Shown in pieces: positions 19,020-29,975 of a stretch of 64,000 nucleotides of DNA. The DNA comes from Symbiodinium natans (Eukaryota > Sar > Dinophyceae > Suessiales > Symbiodiniaceae). The stretch is taken from assembly GCA_905221605.1 (NCBI GenBank), contig CAJNDS010002649.1:127001-191000 (forward strand). Direction: 5' to 3'. The position numbers were made by a program, and so were the translations under genes. The notes beneath the pieces were generated by a model, which saw only the letters and a list, made by a program, of their open reading frames with translations, ran no database searches and had not been told where the DNA came from. How positions within the stretch are numbered: position 1 is the stretch's first letter; the number at the start of each line of letters is the position of its first letter.

Positions 19020-20160
19020 GCCACGAAAGGCGGAAGGGGTGAGCCAGTAGCATGATCCGCCCAAGCGGCTGGATCTGAGCCTCATAGGCATCGCTCGTCA
19101 CTTCCTCAGTGGCTTCAAGAGGCTGCGAGTGGTGGGCAGAAAGCGTTGGGACTCCCGGATTCTGAGTGCCTTTAGGATACAATTCAGGGTTTAGGGTTTA
19201 TAGCGTAGGGTTTAGGGTTTCGGGTTTAGGGCTTAGGGTTCAGGGTTCAGGACAAATCGAACGCAGATCCCCCCTATCCTACGACGTCGGCATTTGGGGA
19301 GCCAGGACCTGGCCTGGTGTGTTTCCGCAGCTGCGCGAATCACATCGCAGGGATGCTGGCTTCCACTGGTGTTTCGGGTGGGGGTTGTGGGTTGTGGGTT
19401 GTGGGTTGTGGGTTGTGGGTTGTGGGTTGTGGGTTTAGGGTTTAGGGTTTAGGGTTCAGGGTTCAGGGTTCAGGGTTCAGGGTTTAGGGCCACTTGCAGC
19501 TAACTGCCGCCTGGCTTCCACTGGTGATCGTGGTTGGTCTGACGGCATCAGCTGAGCGACGACCTCCCCACAGGCTCTTGGGCCACGCCCCAGAAAGCCC
19601 CAACACACCCAAGCCTTCCCCAACCCCAATCCCCAACCCCAACCCCCAACCCCAACCCCCAACCCGAACCCCCAACCCCTAACCCGAACCCCGAAGCCCA
19701 ACCCCCACCCCTGCACCCAACCCCCAACCCAACCCAAACCCTGAACCCCACCCCAAACCCTAAACCCTCAACCCTAAACCCCAAACCCTCAACCCTAAAC
19801 CCTCAACCCTCAACCCTAAACCCCAAACCCTCAACCCTAAACCCTCAACCCTAAACCCTAAACCCTAAACCCTCAACCCCAAACCCCAAACCCTCAACCC
19901 TAAACCCTAAACCCTCAACCCTAAACCCTCAACCCTAAACCCCAAACCCTCAACCCTAAACCCTAAACCCCAAACCCTCAACCCTAAACCCTCAACCCTA
20001 AACCCTCAACCCTAAACCCTAAACCCCAAACCCTAAACCCTAAACCCTCAACCCTGAACCCCAAACGCAGGCCTCCGCCTGGGCCGCAAGTAGGCTCCGG
20101 AGCTCCCCTGGTGGGCGCGACATCCCGTTGCAACAACCGCCGGGCCCTGAGCCCCTTCTT
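19020..20160 (-). CDS. Cluster of candidate exons, unrecognised gene
   Basis: Minus-strand islands between heptamer arrays: 20055-20165 (LRCKKGLRARRLLQRDVAPT), 19490-19585 (ACGEVVAQLMPSDQPRSPVE then ARRQLAASGP), 19255-19370 (SQHPCDVIRAAAETHQARSW) and 19020-19160 (QPLEATEEVTSDAYEAQIQP then LGRIMLLAHPFRLSWHV). They could precede the gene ending at 16692. Not assembled, because the splice junctions lie in repeats. Confidence 0.4.
19610..20066 (-). repeat. Large mixed heptamer array
   Basis: About 450 bp of CCCAACC, CCCTAAA, CCCTCAA and CCCCAAA units interleaved in short runs. A neighbouring GGGTTGT run covers 19380-19432. The long frames rich in G, W, V and L across it are artefacts. Confidence 0.95.
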
Positions 20161-20869
20161 GCAACGCAGGAAACATGTTTGTAGGGTTTAGGGCTTAGGG
20201 TTTAGGGTCTACGAGTTTAGGAGGTTTAGGAGGTTTAGGGATGTTAAGGGATTTAGGGTGTAGGGCTTTTTTTTTGCCACCCGCACTGCTCACACCGCCA
20301 AGGCATCCGCTCCGCAGGGTCCGTACGAGGGAATCAGGGAATCAGGCGTAAACAGCACACCGACGAATCTTCGCAACTTCAATCAATTTGCGAGGCACGT
20401 CGAGGTTGACCAAGATATCAGTGCAACAGGACGAAATGGGAAGCTACTAGGTGGAGTGGCTTGAGTGAGAAAAACAAAAGTGGCGCAATAGTGTATCACT
20501 CCATCTACAACTGTGGCCCCATTAACAGGGTTTAGGGTTTCGGGCTTGGGGTACCTTGTTTAACCCGTACTGGCGCTTGTTTTACCCCTGAACCCTAGAA
20601 TTGGTGAAGGGAATGGAAAACCCTAAACCCTAAACCCTAAACCCTAAACCGACAACCCTAAACCCTATGAACCCTAAACCCGAAACCCTACAAACCCTAG
20701 GACCCTAAATCCCGAGCCTGGCTCAGGGGCCTTTCGGAGTCGGTCGGCGCGCCAGCGCAAGGACCTGACTTGGAAGTTTGAAGCACTCGCAGATTAGGGT
20801 TTAGGGTCTCAGGGTAAAGGGTTAAGGGTTCAGGGTTTAGCGTTTATGGTTTAGGGTTTAGGTTTACGA

Positions 20870-21130
20870 AGTAAGGGTCCTTGATTTGGGTCCCTTGTTC
20901 TATAACCCTTATATACACTATATATACTGGGCACCATACTTCGGATCCCTATGAACAAGGGCAAGGGGCCAGTCACTAAGGGTGAAAGGGAACCTGCAGT
21001 TCTGACCTTAAATAAAGTCCGTAGAACCCTACGTCTACCTATCAATGAACCTTCAATCCAGGGCTTGCAAGGGTCGAGGATGTTGCATTTAACGCGCATT
21101 GCAGGGTCCTGCGCAATGAATGCCCGTCAC
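20870..21130. mobile_element. Possible introner, unclassified family
   Basis: Unique AT-richer stretch with opposing pairs: AAGGGTCCTTGATTTGGGTC, CCCTTGTTC and GAACAAGGG, CTTCGGATCCCTATG. The pairs GTTTACGAAGTAAGG and ACCTTAAATAAAGT are weaker. Similar in style to families A-H but no second copy identified. Confidence 0.35.
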
Positions 21131-21639
21131 TGAACCCGCATTCGAATCGGTTCGAAATTATCAGCTCTATGGGCCCTAAACCCTGCAAACTCCGCCAATT
21201 TTTCTCACCGTAAAGCCCCTAAGTCTTGCCCTAAGTCCCAGAGCCTCACTAACACCCACTTGTTGGCTGAATACCCTTGCCCCAAAAATGGTTAACCTTT
21301 TATATATAGTAGGATCCTATAATCACCCTAAACCCTAAACCCCAAACCCCAAACCCTAAAACCTAAACCCCAAACCCTACCCAGTCCCTAAGCCCAGGGA
21401 GCTGGTTCTCCGACTCCAGCTGCGCGAGCCGAACCGCCTCGCAGTATGAAAGCCCTACTCTTGATGGCCCCTTGCATCCCTATGAGGGCTTAGGGTTTAG
21501 GGTTTGGGGTTTCGGGTTTAGGGCTTAGGGTTTAGGGTATAGGGTTAAGGGTTTCGGGTTTAGGGATGTTTAGGGCATGCAGAATAAGATGCTCAAGGGT
21601 CCAGAGTCCAGAATACGAGTCCGGGATTCCCATAATCTC

Positions 21640-21885
21640 AAGCATTTCAGCTGAGGAACAAGCCAAAGAGCCCGAGTCAACCTTCCGAAATCAGGGCTAC
21701 CTTATTGGGGTCCTCATGATGAGGGAATCCTGCTATTTGGGGGTCTATATTAGGGGGCCCTTCATTCCCTGCCCAAGTTTCACGAACTTCTCAATCATCG
21801 GGGGTTTGCGAAATTAGGGGTACCTGATTGGGGTCCTTATTCTAAGAGGATCCTACTTGCATTCGGGGTCCGTCAGTATCGTAAA
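21640..21885. mobile_element. Two adjacent family H elements
   Basis: Both carry the signature CGAAAT(C/T)AGGG(G)CTACC(T)..ATTGGGGTCCT(C/T)AT followed by TCCTGCTATTTGGGGGTC or TCCTACTTGCATTCGGGGTC. Other copies lie at 32955-33064, 41335-41505, 46404-46500 and 58078-58172. Confidence 0.6.
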
Positions 21886-22334
21886 CCCTAAACCCTAAAC
21901 GCTAAACCCTAAACCCTAAACCCAGCCAGCCTGCTGGTGTAGGATCTCAGCCCAGAGGGCATCCGTAGCGTGCGCCGTGCTGGTCCTGGTGCAAAAGACA
22001 CGAGCGAAGGATCAGAGGCCTTGAGAGGAAGCCGATGCCGGCAGAGACTCTTCTAAGGGCTTAGGGTTTTTTGGCACCCGCATAGCTGGACGAACCAGTC
22101 AGCAGGTCTTAGGGTTTAGGGTTTAGGGTTTAGGGTTTAGGGTTTAGGGTTTAGGGTTTAGCGTTTAGGGTTTAGGGGTTAGGAGCCACGACACACTGAC
22201 AGCCTTTAGGGACGGCGGGCCGCAACATGCCCTAGGCCCTAAACCCTGAACCCTGAACCCTAAACCCTGAACCCTAAACCCTAAACCCTAAACCCTAAAC
22301 CCTAAACCCTAAACCCTAAACCATGACAGGGGCA

Positions 22335-22430
22335 GCGAGACTTTCTCGGGCCTCGCTTCCTCCAGGGGCTCTCCCTCAGAGACCGCCAAGGGCCCCATCG
22401 CCTTCGGAAGCTTTGGTTCCCGGTGCGTGG
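22335..22430 (-). CDS. Candidate exon
   Basis: The minus strand reads PTHREPKLPKAMGPLAVSEG then EPLEEARPEKVSLPLS between two CCCTAAA arrays (22258-22322 and 22436-22524). Good codon-like character. Family unknown. Confidence 0.5.
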
Positions 22431-22914
22431 GACCCTAAACCCTAAACCCTAAACCCTAAACCCTAACCCTAAACCCTAAACCCTAAACCCTAAACCCTAA
22501 ACCCTAAACCCTAAACCCTAAACCGGGACGTGTAGGGCTTTCGATTTTTGTAGGGTGTTGATTGAGGTAAGAGAGAAGAGCACACGTCCGTCTCGGGACC
22601 CAGGCTGATCCGAGCAAGGGGTAACTTCCCTGTCGCTCGACACCTGATTGACTGATTGAAGCTGGAACGGAGACCCTTAACCCAACCAAAACCAACAGAA
22701 ACCTAACCTCCAATCCCTACAGTCCTACTGCACAAAGCCCCACAAACGTGGCGCGACGCGACTCATCTGAAATCCCTAAACCCTAATCCCTAAACCCTAA
22801 ACCCTAAACCCGAAACCCTAAACCCTTGCAGACTTGAAGCCCATGACGTAAACAGCCTACTTGCAGCCACAGCATGCGCGCGAACCCACAACTCGGAACC
22901 TTACGGGTCCTCGA

Positions 22915-23055
22915 AGGGAATCAGGGAAGTAGGGCCCAGAGCGTCCCTAACAGAATGTAGGGGGGGAGGCCATAGCGTCCCTTAAAGGGTATTAGGGGGG
23001 GGGGGGGGGGGGGGGGGGGGCGGGATAAGGTACCTGATTCCCTCATTGCCCATAC
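22915..23055. mobile_element. Degenerate family C element with poly-G tract
   Basis: GAAGGGAATCAGGGAAGTAG at the left and GGTACCTGATTCCCTCATTG, CCCATACTCAGAACCAG at the right match the ends of family C. A run of about 24 G interrupts the middle (22996-23021). Confidence 0.55.
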
Positions 23056-23167
23056 TCAGAACCAGTCATACAGGGGTCGGAATAAATACTAAGAGTTTTT
23101 CCCTGTGGTCCCTTTATAAGTATACGATTAGCTCCCCAAAACGCTATTCATTCCTTAAGGCCCCTCT

Positions 23168-23269
23168 ATTGGGATGTTCCCCCTTATACGAACAATCCTT
23201 AATAGGGGTCATAGTACCCCCTACGAGAATTCCGATTAAGGACTGTTAGTGTAACGGGGAACATCCCAG
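23168..23269. mobile_element. Family A element with target duplication
   Basis: The ends TTGGGATGTTCCCCCTTATA and AACGGGGAACATCCCAG are inverted repeats, with inner pair AATCCTTAATAGGGG and GATTAAGGACTGTTAG. Flanks CCCCTCT and CCCCTAT form a 7-bp duplication with one mismatch. Confidence 0.85.
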
Positions 23270-23398
23270 CCCCTATAGTAGGTCCATGCCCCCCCGCCCT
23301 CACCAGCGCCTCCTTTGCCTTGGCCGCGGCCGCCGCCAAGAGGCCCTCTCCACAAGCAGAGACGGTGTGCCTGGGCAACATCCGAAGAAGCCATGCTA

Positions 23399-23545
23399 TT
23401 AACATATACGTACACACACATATATACATACCTATACGTACATGTGTATCTGTACATAAGCATATGTATATGCATATACAAGTATCTGTATATGTATATG
23501 TATATGTATATGCATATGTAGATGTATATGTAAGCATATGTAGAT
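23399..23545. repeat. Degenerate TATG/CATA microsatellite
   Basis: TATACATACGTACACA- and GTATATGTATATG-type repeats over about 150 bp. The Y/I/C/T-rich frames are artefacts. The surrounding region 23270-23720 has open frames on both strands but none I can support as a gene. Confidence 0.8.
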
Positions 23546-23725
23546 GTGTGCACATTACCAACTCATGAGAAGCGTTTATAACCAGCCGGAGTCGATGGCC
23601 GTTTTGGGAACGGAATTTGACAAATACATCTTCGAATTCAGCAGCAAGGCACGAAGTTGTGAAGGAACAGCAAGGAGGAGTAGCAAAAGCCACGTGCTAA
23701 CATCGGTATTCTTGGCAATTTCGAT

Positions 23726-23838
23726 TTTGGGATGTTCCCCCGTATGCTAACAATCCTTAATAGGGATTATCCTCTCCTGGGGAGGTGGGATACTATAATC
23801 CCTACTTGGGACTGTTAGCATAAGGGGGGAAATCCCAA
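23726..23838. mobile_element. Family A element with perfect 8-bp target duplication
   Basis: 113 bp bounded by ATTTCGAT (23718-23725 and 23839-23846). The termini TTTGGGATGTTCCCCCGTAT and GGGGGGAAATCCCAA, plus the pair GCTAACAATCCTTAATAGG and GGGACTGTTAGC, make a hairpin. This is the cleanest evidence that family A transposes. Confidence 0.92.
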
Positions 23839-23934
23839 ATTTCGATGTTCAACCAAGGCATGTTCAACAAAAACTTCCCTGAACGATGCGCTGCTTGCAG
23901 TGCCCCACAAGCAAAGTAAAGAACCACGGCAGCA

Positions 23935-24010
23935 GCTAAAAAAGGTTAACCTTTTATATATAGTAGGATTCTATACAACCAAAAAGCTTGAAGGTTACCT
24001 GCCCAGTTTC
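23935..24010. mobile_element. Family E element
   Basis: AAAAAAGGTTAACCTTTTAT, ATATAGTAGGATTCTATA and AAGGTTACCTGCCCAG match the family E pattern of intron 12 of the 14-exon gene. A partial copy lies at 21285-21330. 24010-24400 is AT-rich unique DNA without a supported gene. Confidence 0.65.
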
Positions 24011-24502
24011 TAAGGCAAAGAGGGAATGAGGCAATGCTCTCTAACAACTCTTTAGTTTATGAAAAGCCGAATTACCTGACCTTCAAAAGCCGTGAAATCG
24101 GTGAGGCGAAAACAACAACTCAACAATAGAAAGAAGAAAGAAAGCATTCATTGCGTACATTCAGTACGTTCTGTCATTCACTTCTCTTTTACTTTCTTCT
24201 AATAATTCGCAGGCTTTTAGTATTCTTATTTGCCCGGGGGTTTAGTTACTATTATTGTGGGCCAGTAGATGTATAATTTATAGGCCCGTTAATATAATAT
24301 GCTTCATTTGTCCGTTTATTGGTCTTGGACATCTTACCTTTTCATTTAAACTCTCAACCAAAACTAAACTCATTAACCAAAAAACAAACCCGAGACCCCC
24401 CAAAATGGCCTCAGGGCGGAGGCGCAGAGCAGCGGGGTGGCCGTGACCTCCGGCTGCGAGGGTCCGGCAAGGGGCCTGGCCCAAGTGCCGCGGATCATAG
24501 GA

Positions 24503-24614
24503 GGGTTTGGGCCCCCCTGGTTCTTAGTCGGGGATGAAGGAATGAGGGCCCTATATATACCCTTTAAGGGATTATGTAGGGTACCTCATTCCCTCATTCC
24601 CTACCAAGAACCAG
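24503..24614. mobile_element. Family C element
   Basis: Starts CTGGTTCTTAGTCGGGGATG and ends CCCTCATTCCCTACCAAGAA CCAG, near-perfect inverted termini. The centre GGGCCCTATATATACCC is shared with intron 4 of the 14-exon gene. The GC-rich flanks (24405-24500 and 24615-24640) may be exon sequence, strand unclear. Confidence 0.8.
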
Positions 24615-24862
24615 CCAGTTACGCACGTAGCAGGCTTGCCATGCTCACCCCTAAACCCCCAAAGGCCCCAGAAACCCCAAAACTAAAGCCTGGACCCTAG
24701 CAAACCCTCAAACCACCCGGAAACCCTTCTAAATAAACCCTTAAAGTGTTATTGAAAGCCCTGCAAACCCCAAAAGCCCTGCAAACCCCCAAAGTCCACC
24801 CTTTTTGAACCCGGGCTCTTTGAGGTGCCCCCGCCCAAAGTCCACCCTAAACCCTCAACCCT

Positions 24863-25016
24863 ACTTGGAGGTTCATGGTACTTACTAACCAACTATAACT
24901 GGGCTTATAACCCTACTTATAATACCCCCAAAGGGCCTTATTGGGGTCATTCCCAATTATAAGTAGGGTTATAAGCCCAGTTATAGTTGGTTAGTAAGTA
25001 CCATGAACCTCCAAGT
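24863..25016. repeat. Perfect 61-bp inverted repeat (hairpin element)
   Basis: The left arm 24863-24923 begins ACTTGGAGGTTCATGG. The right arm 24956-25016 is its exact reverse complement. The 32-bp loop (24924-24955) holds CCCCCAAAGGGCC. A decayed relative lies at about 18050-18098 (GGGTTATAAGTACAGTCATA ... GAGCCTCCAAGTG). Complete identity of the arms implies a very recent insertion or ongoing arm conversion. Confidence 0.95.
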
Positions 25017-25595
25017 AACCCGTAAACCCGTTTTGGAACCCAGACTCTTTTCATGTCAGCAGGCACGATGACCATTGCATCGACTTACATCTCAAGCCCG
25101 TACACCCTAAACCCAAAAGTCCAGGTTGTGGGGCTGGGTGCCTCAACTCAGGGGAGGCGCTGGCGGACTCCGGCTTTGATGCCAGCTCCACCTCGGCGCA
25201 TTGAGGTTTGGGGGGGGGGGGGATTGAATCATACTGCGGCATCACATCATGCGAGGTCGTGTTCCAATGTAAAACAAAGCAATGTAGCATAGTACATCTT
25301 ACGACTAGACTATGATGCAACACATATGTGCGTTATCTTTCGTTACGGATCCTGAGGGTTTCAGGGAGGGATTTGGGCTTGAGGGCGACAACTCCAGTTT
25401 GGGGCCGTTTGTCTCACTCTGGGAAAAATGGCAAAGCCCCTCGCTCCACGCAAAAGACATACGGGTGGTGCCCAAAAAAAACACAGGGTTCTTATTTCGT
25501 GGTTCCTTTTTTGGGACATACCCATATCTAGCCCCAAGCCCTTGCACCAGTGTAGGCAAAAAGTGCAAAGTCTTAGAGTTCGGGGAGCTGTGCCC

Positions 25596-25692
25596 AGAGA
25601 CTCCCAAAACCCCTTAATTAAGGAGTATCCCTTAAAATAGAATAGGAACCCTAATATGATTTAAGGTATCTTCCTTAATTAAGGGGGGTTTT
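25596..25692. mobile_element. Introner-like inverted-repeat element, family I
   Basis: CCCAAAACCCCTTAATTAAG at the left and CTTAATTAAGGGGGGTTTTGG at the right form terminal inverted repeats around about 60 bp of AT-rich sequence. Confidence 0.75.
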
Positions 25693-26084
25693 GGAGTTTC
25701 TGGGTGGACGGAGCTTGGAAGCCAAGGGCTGCGACTCCCAGCTTCGGGCTTCACTTCTGAGGGCGGGGGCTCTGTGTGGTCTGTCCTGGCTGCGTAGACC
25801 ACGGCCTACCTGTGTGGGTGTGAGCCCACAAAAACAAAAGGGACCCTACATCCATACCCCCGCGACCTTGCAATTAAACTTCTCACGCCCTGAAGCTGCA
25901 GGACCAAGCTACCTCCGTCTCAGCCTTTATGCTAACTTCCTCCCTTCTCAGAGTGAGCCGTAGATCCGAATAAACCTGAATCCTAAACCCTAAGCCCTAA
26001 GCCCCAAATCCTAAACCCTAAACCCCTAAGACCCTGAACCCCAAAAACCGCCAGACCCCCTTATCCTTCATTGGCCGCAATCGA

Positions 26085-27760
26085 GCCGCCGCCCGGCCGG
26101 CAGCTGCCAAAGCAGCCCGCAGGCGCTCGAGCTCGGCGTCCTGCTGCTGGCTTTAGGGTTTGGGGTTTAGGGTTTAGGGTTTAGGATTTAGGGTTTAGGT
26201 TTTAGGGTTTAGGGTTTAGGGTTTAGGGTTTAGCGTTTAGCCTTGAGAGTTTAGGGTTCAGGGTGGTCTAAAATCGGGGTCCAATTTGGGATCTAATTTG
26301 TTTATGGATCCCTGCCTTTTCGTAAAACCCCCCACTCCTTGCCCTTGTCCTGAAACTCAAGCTTGTGAGTCTTGTGTTTAGTGTTACGATGAGGAGTGAT
26401 TCTTAGCACGATTATCAGGTTCTTTTTCGCTTTTCGCAGCCTGCGGGCAAGGCTCTTTTTCCGTATGGGCTTGGGGCCTTGGCTCCCCCCTGAGCTGTGA
26501 GGCCAGGAGCTCCCCTGGTCTGGTTTAATGTAGGAGCCTAAATAATTAAAATGGTGGTTTTTTTTTTTTTTTTTTGGGGGGGGGGGGGGGGGGGTTGTTT
26601 TCGTATATACTTACAAAAGCGGATATAAGGGAATGTTGTTAGTAATTTTTCCGACACCTATATTAGTTGCCAAGCCAGGCGAGGCACATCCTGTCCAGCA
26701 TCCTTCGCCGGTCTGTTTATAGGGTTTCTGGTTTAGGGTTCAACGGTTTGGGTTTTTCTTGCCCCCGCCTAGCTGACTGCAAGACGCATTGCAGGGACAC
26801 CTGCACGAAAACTCGACGACGCATCGATACGCTAGTTCGTTCATCAACCCGCCTGCTTCGTCAACACACCCCTCGAAAAATGTTCGAAGACTCACCGACC
26901 AGGCTCACTGTTGCTTCAACCCTGTAGAAGGTACTTAGTTGTCCAGTAACCTGGGGGAATTCAAGGTTAACCTTTGGGATTTTATAGGGGTTAGAATACC
27001 CCAAAAAGGTTAAAGGTTACCTACTCTACTACTAAGGGTAAATGTCCAAGAAACAAAGGGACGCAAACCCAAACAAATGTCCCTTACCATCCCAACAGTT
27101 CTACTTTCAACAACGCCCATCACCTTCTCAAGGATCTGCTTTCAACCACGTGATACATACGGGGTTTAGGGTTTAGGGTTTAGGGTTTAGGGTTTAGGGT
27201 TTAGGGTTTAGGGTTTAGGGTTTGGGGTTTAGGGTTTAGGGTTTAGGGTTCAAGGTTTAGGGTTTAGGGTTTCTACACCCTCCCGTCCTGCTCGGCCAGG
27301 CGCTCCTGGAGCCACTTCTCCTGCTTTAGAGCTTAGGCTTCTAGGATTCAGGAATTCAGGCTCTGTCTGTCAGCCTGGCTGACTTTAGGGTTTGGGGTTT
27401 AGGGTTTAGGGTTTAGGGTTTTGGGTTTTGGGTTTTGGGTTTAGGGTTTGGGGCCAACCGCGCAGAGCTGGACGAACCACTCAGCAAAGCTTTTGGGTTT
27501 CACTTCTCACTCTCGGGGTTTGGAGTGTAGGCGCCTGGTCCTGAAACCCTCACGCTGTATACATGGCTAACTCTCAAGCCCTCTTACCCCGTAAAGCTCT
27601 AAAGCATCCGGGGCCCTTCCATTTCAAAAGCAAAAAAGGCCCGAAGAACCCCGAGGCTCCTTGACCTGGTTCTCCAGGAGGTCGGGGCATGTCTTCCGCC
27701 GAGGAGACAAGCCATTTTGCAGGGACACCGGCGAGAAGGACTCCTCAACGCCCTTGCCTG
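26085..27760 (-). CDS. Candidate exons of an unrecognised minus-strand gene
   Basis: Islands 27610-27760 (QNGLSPRRKTCPDLLENQVK then EPRGSSG), 27288-27330 (KQEKWLQERLAEQDGR, with GTGTAG donor) and 26085-26150 (QQDAELERLRAALAAAGRAA) read on the minus strand. The last two look like coiled coil (QEKWLQERLAEQ, AELERLRAALAAA). Heptamer arrays at 26155-26250, 27164-27270 and 27385-27450 lie between them. Confidence 0.4.
26559..26594. repeat. Poly-T/poly-G tract
   Basis: About 17 T followed by about 19 G. Similar long G runs occur at 4216, 5165, 8149, 12043, 22996 and 30228. 26595-26660 is AT-rich without a supported gene. Confidence 0.9.
26935..27045. mobile_element. Family E element
   Basis: TACTTAGTTGTCCAGTAACC, GGGGGAATTCAAGGTTAACC and AAAGGTTACCTACTCTACTA match intron 12 of the 14-exon gene nearly end to end. 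Same orientation, so it would be an intron of a minus-strand transcript. Confidence 0.8.
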
Positions 27761-27958
27761 GGCACTTGGAGATGTTGGCCTTATTTTATTCTTTTCCCTG
27801 TGACCCTGGGATTTGAAAAAGTCAATAGAGCACCTTGCTATAGAGTTGAAGGAAAGCTTCAAGGAAAGCCCCGAGGATGATCAAGAACGCATGAGGCCTG
27901 AAGGCCCGACGACTAGAACACAGAGCCCACTACTACTCGTGGACACGCGAAGCCTTTC

Positions 27959-28065
27959 GGGTTTAGGGTTTAGGGTTTAGGGTTTAGGGTTTAGGGTTTA
28001 GGGTTTAGGGTTTAGGGTTTAGGGTTTAGGGTTTAGGGTTTAAGGTTTAGGGTTTAGGTTTAGGG
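27959..28065 (+). repeat. TTTAGGG array
   Basis: About fifteen heptamers. A second array (28530-28645) lies on the other side of the candidate exon island at 28240-28500. Confidence 0.9.
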
Positions 28066-28239
28066 AACAAGACTACATGGCACCTGATGCACGCAAGCAA
28101 ACCCTGAACCATAAACCCTGGCCGCCCTTGGCTTTGGGAACCCTTCCCAAGAGCTGAAGTTGACTCAACCTCCTGCGATGTCACGGCCACTTACACTTAC
28201 CCCCCACATAACCCTAAACCATAAACCCTAAACCCTTTT

Positions 28240-29340
28240 TGCTTCAGGGCTCCTGCGGTAGCTTGCCTGTGAGCGAGGTTGTTCAGGTGACATCATGCGA
28301 GCCGGATGACTTCGTCAACGACCCTGTCCTGAACCTCTTCAAACACCAGTATCTGGGATTGTTTAAAACCCCCCAACCCCCCCCAGACACCCGCAACCGC
28401 AAGCCGAAGCGGCGGCTGACGCGCGAGCGCTCGGAGGACCGCGAGGAGGCTTCGCGGAGCGAGCTGAGGCTGTGGGGCTCCGTCTTCCTGGGCTCTATAG
28501 TAAGGACGTTTAGGAAATTTGGGAGGTTTAGGGTTAGGGTTTAGGGTTTAGGGTTTGGGGTTTAGGGTTTAGGGTTTAGGGTTTAGGGTTTAGGGTTTAG
28601 GGTTTAGGGTTTAGGGTCTAGGGTTTAGGGTTTAGGGTTTAGGAAATTTAGGGTTTTGGGGCTTGGGACAATCTAGGGCTTAGGCGTTAAGGCTTGAGGC
28701 CTTGTAGGGTTTATGCCTTTAGGGCCTGTGAAATCTAATAGGTTTAGGCTGTAAGGTTTGAGGCCTTATAGGGCTTGTGGTCTCTGAAATATCCGCAAGC
28801 CACCCGAACCCCTGAACACAGAATCAACCCAAAACTTACACGCCTTAAAGTCCCCAGGCCCCGGAGGCGACGTCTAACCCCGCCAAAAGAATCCCTAAGG
28901 CCTCTTATAAGGGTCCGTCCTTTCGTCCCTTGACAAAACAGCCAGGCCAAAGGGGCGACTTCTTGAAAGACATGGAGGGTGACACGCTGCTCCGGGCGCT
29001 GCTGGGCGTGACGCTGCCGCTCGCCAGGGAGCCGCCCCCGAAGTGCTGGATCCGGCCGATCTCCTTTCCACGCTCCCTAAGCCCCTGAGCCCCCTAAGCC
29101 CTTAAGACCCCTACCCCTAAGCCCCTAAGCCCCTAAGCCCCTAAGCCCACTAAGCCCGAAGCCCTTGATCCGTAAGCCCCTAAGCCCTAAGCCTAATCCC
29201 AAGCCCCGTAAGCCCCCCTGAGCCCCGTAAGCCCCCCAAGCCCTAAGCCCAACAAGCCGCTGCTGTCCTGGAACTCCGACCTCAGCCGATCCAGCGCCAA
29301 GAAGGGGTCCGTCTTCGCAGTGGCTTTTATGTCGGCGAGG
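28240..29340 (-). CDS. Candidate exon islands, strand partly unsettled
   Basis: 29262-29345 on the minus strand reads RNMNLADIKATAKTDPFLAL then DRLRSEFQDSSGLL, a good exon. 28955-29080 on the minus strand reads ERGKEIGRIQHFGGGSLASG then SVTPSSARSSVSPSMSFKKS, but the plus strand also reads well. 28300-28360 on the minus strand reads LVFEEVQDRVVDEVIRLA, against EVVQVTSCEPDDFVNDPVLN on the plus strand. 28390-28500 is open on both. The consistent minus-strand context favours that strand. 29090-29250 is CCCTAAGC repeat. Confidence 0.35.
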
Positions 29341-29769
29341 TTCATGTTCCTGGGCACAAGGGCATTCTTAAAAACCCTCGTTTACCTTTTTCTAAACCCT
29401 ACTAGTGTTTGTTGATAACCCTCTCGTTTGTTGTTTGGGGTGTGTGTTTGTGTTGTTTCTTCTATTTGGGGGAGTGGTGGGGGGCTGGGGAGGGGGCTGC
29501 GACAAGGTAGCTTGTAAAGTGGTAAACCAATGATCGGCCCAAGGGCGAAAACGGCGAACCCCACAACCTTTGAAGTCTATCGCCCGAGGTAACCCAGAAC
29601 CTTGACAGATCTGTTCTGCCCAAAACCCTAAAAAACCCTAAACCCTAAACCCCTAACAGGTCGAATCATGCAGGCTCTGGGCTCCTGATCCTTTAAATTT
29701 AAGACTGTACAAAAGGAACCTACAATTTCGGGAACCCTAACAGGTAGGTAGGTTCTGGGACCTAAACCA

Positions 29770-29975
29770 GGGTTCAGGGTTCAGGGTTCAGGGTTTAGGG
29801 TTCATTGTTTAGGGTTCAGAGTTTAGGGTTTAGGGTTCAGGGTTTAGGGTTCAGGGTTCAGGGTTTAGGGTTCATTGTTTAGGGTTCAGAGTTTAGGGTT
29901 TAGGGTTCAGGGTTTAGGGTTCAGGGTTTAGGGTTCAGGGTTTAGGGTTCAGGGTTCAGGGTTCAGGGTTCAGGT
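29770..29975 (+). repeat. Heptamer array with a higher-order repeat
   Basis: TTCAGGG and TTTAGGG units mixed. A block of about 60 bp containing TTCATTGTTTAGGGTTCAGA occurs twice in tandem (about 29800 and 29868), so a multi-heptamer unit was duplicated as a whole. Confidence 0.85.

Noticed and set aside
19477-19784. Gly/Trp-rich minus-strand proteins
   Set aside because: The G/W/V part is repeat translation (CCCAACC units). Only the short right-to-left portion at 19490-19585 looks like an exon.
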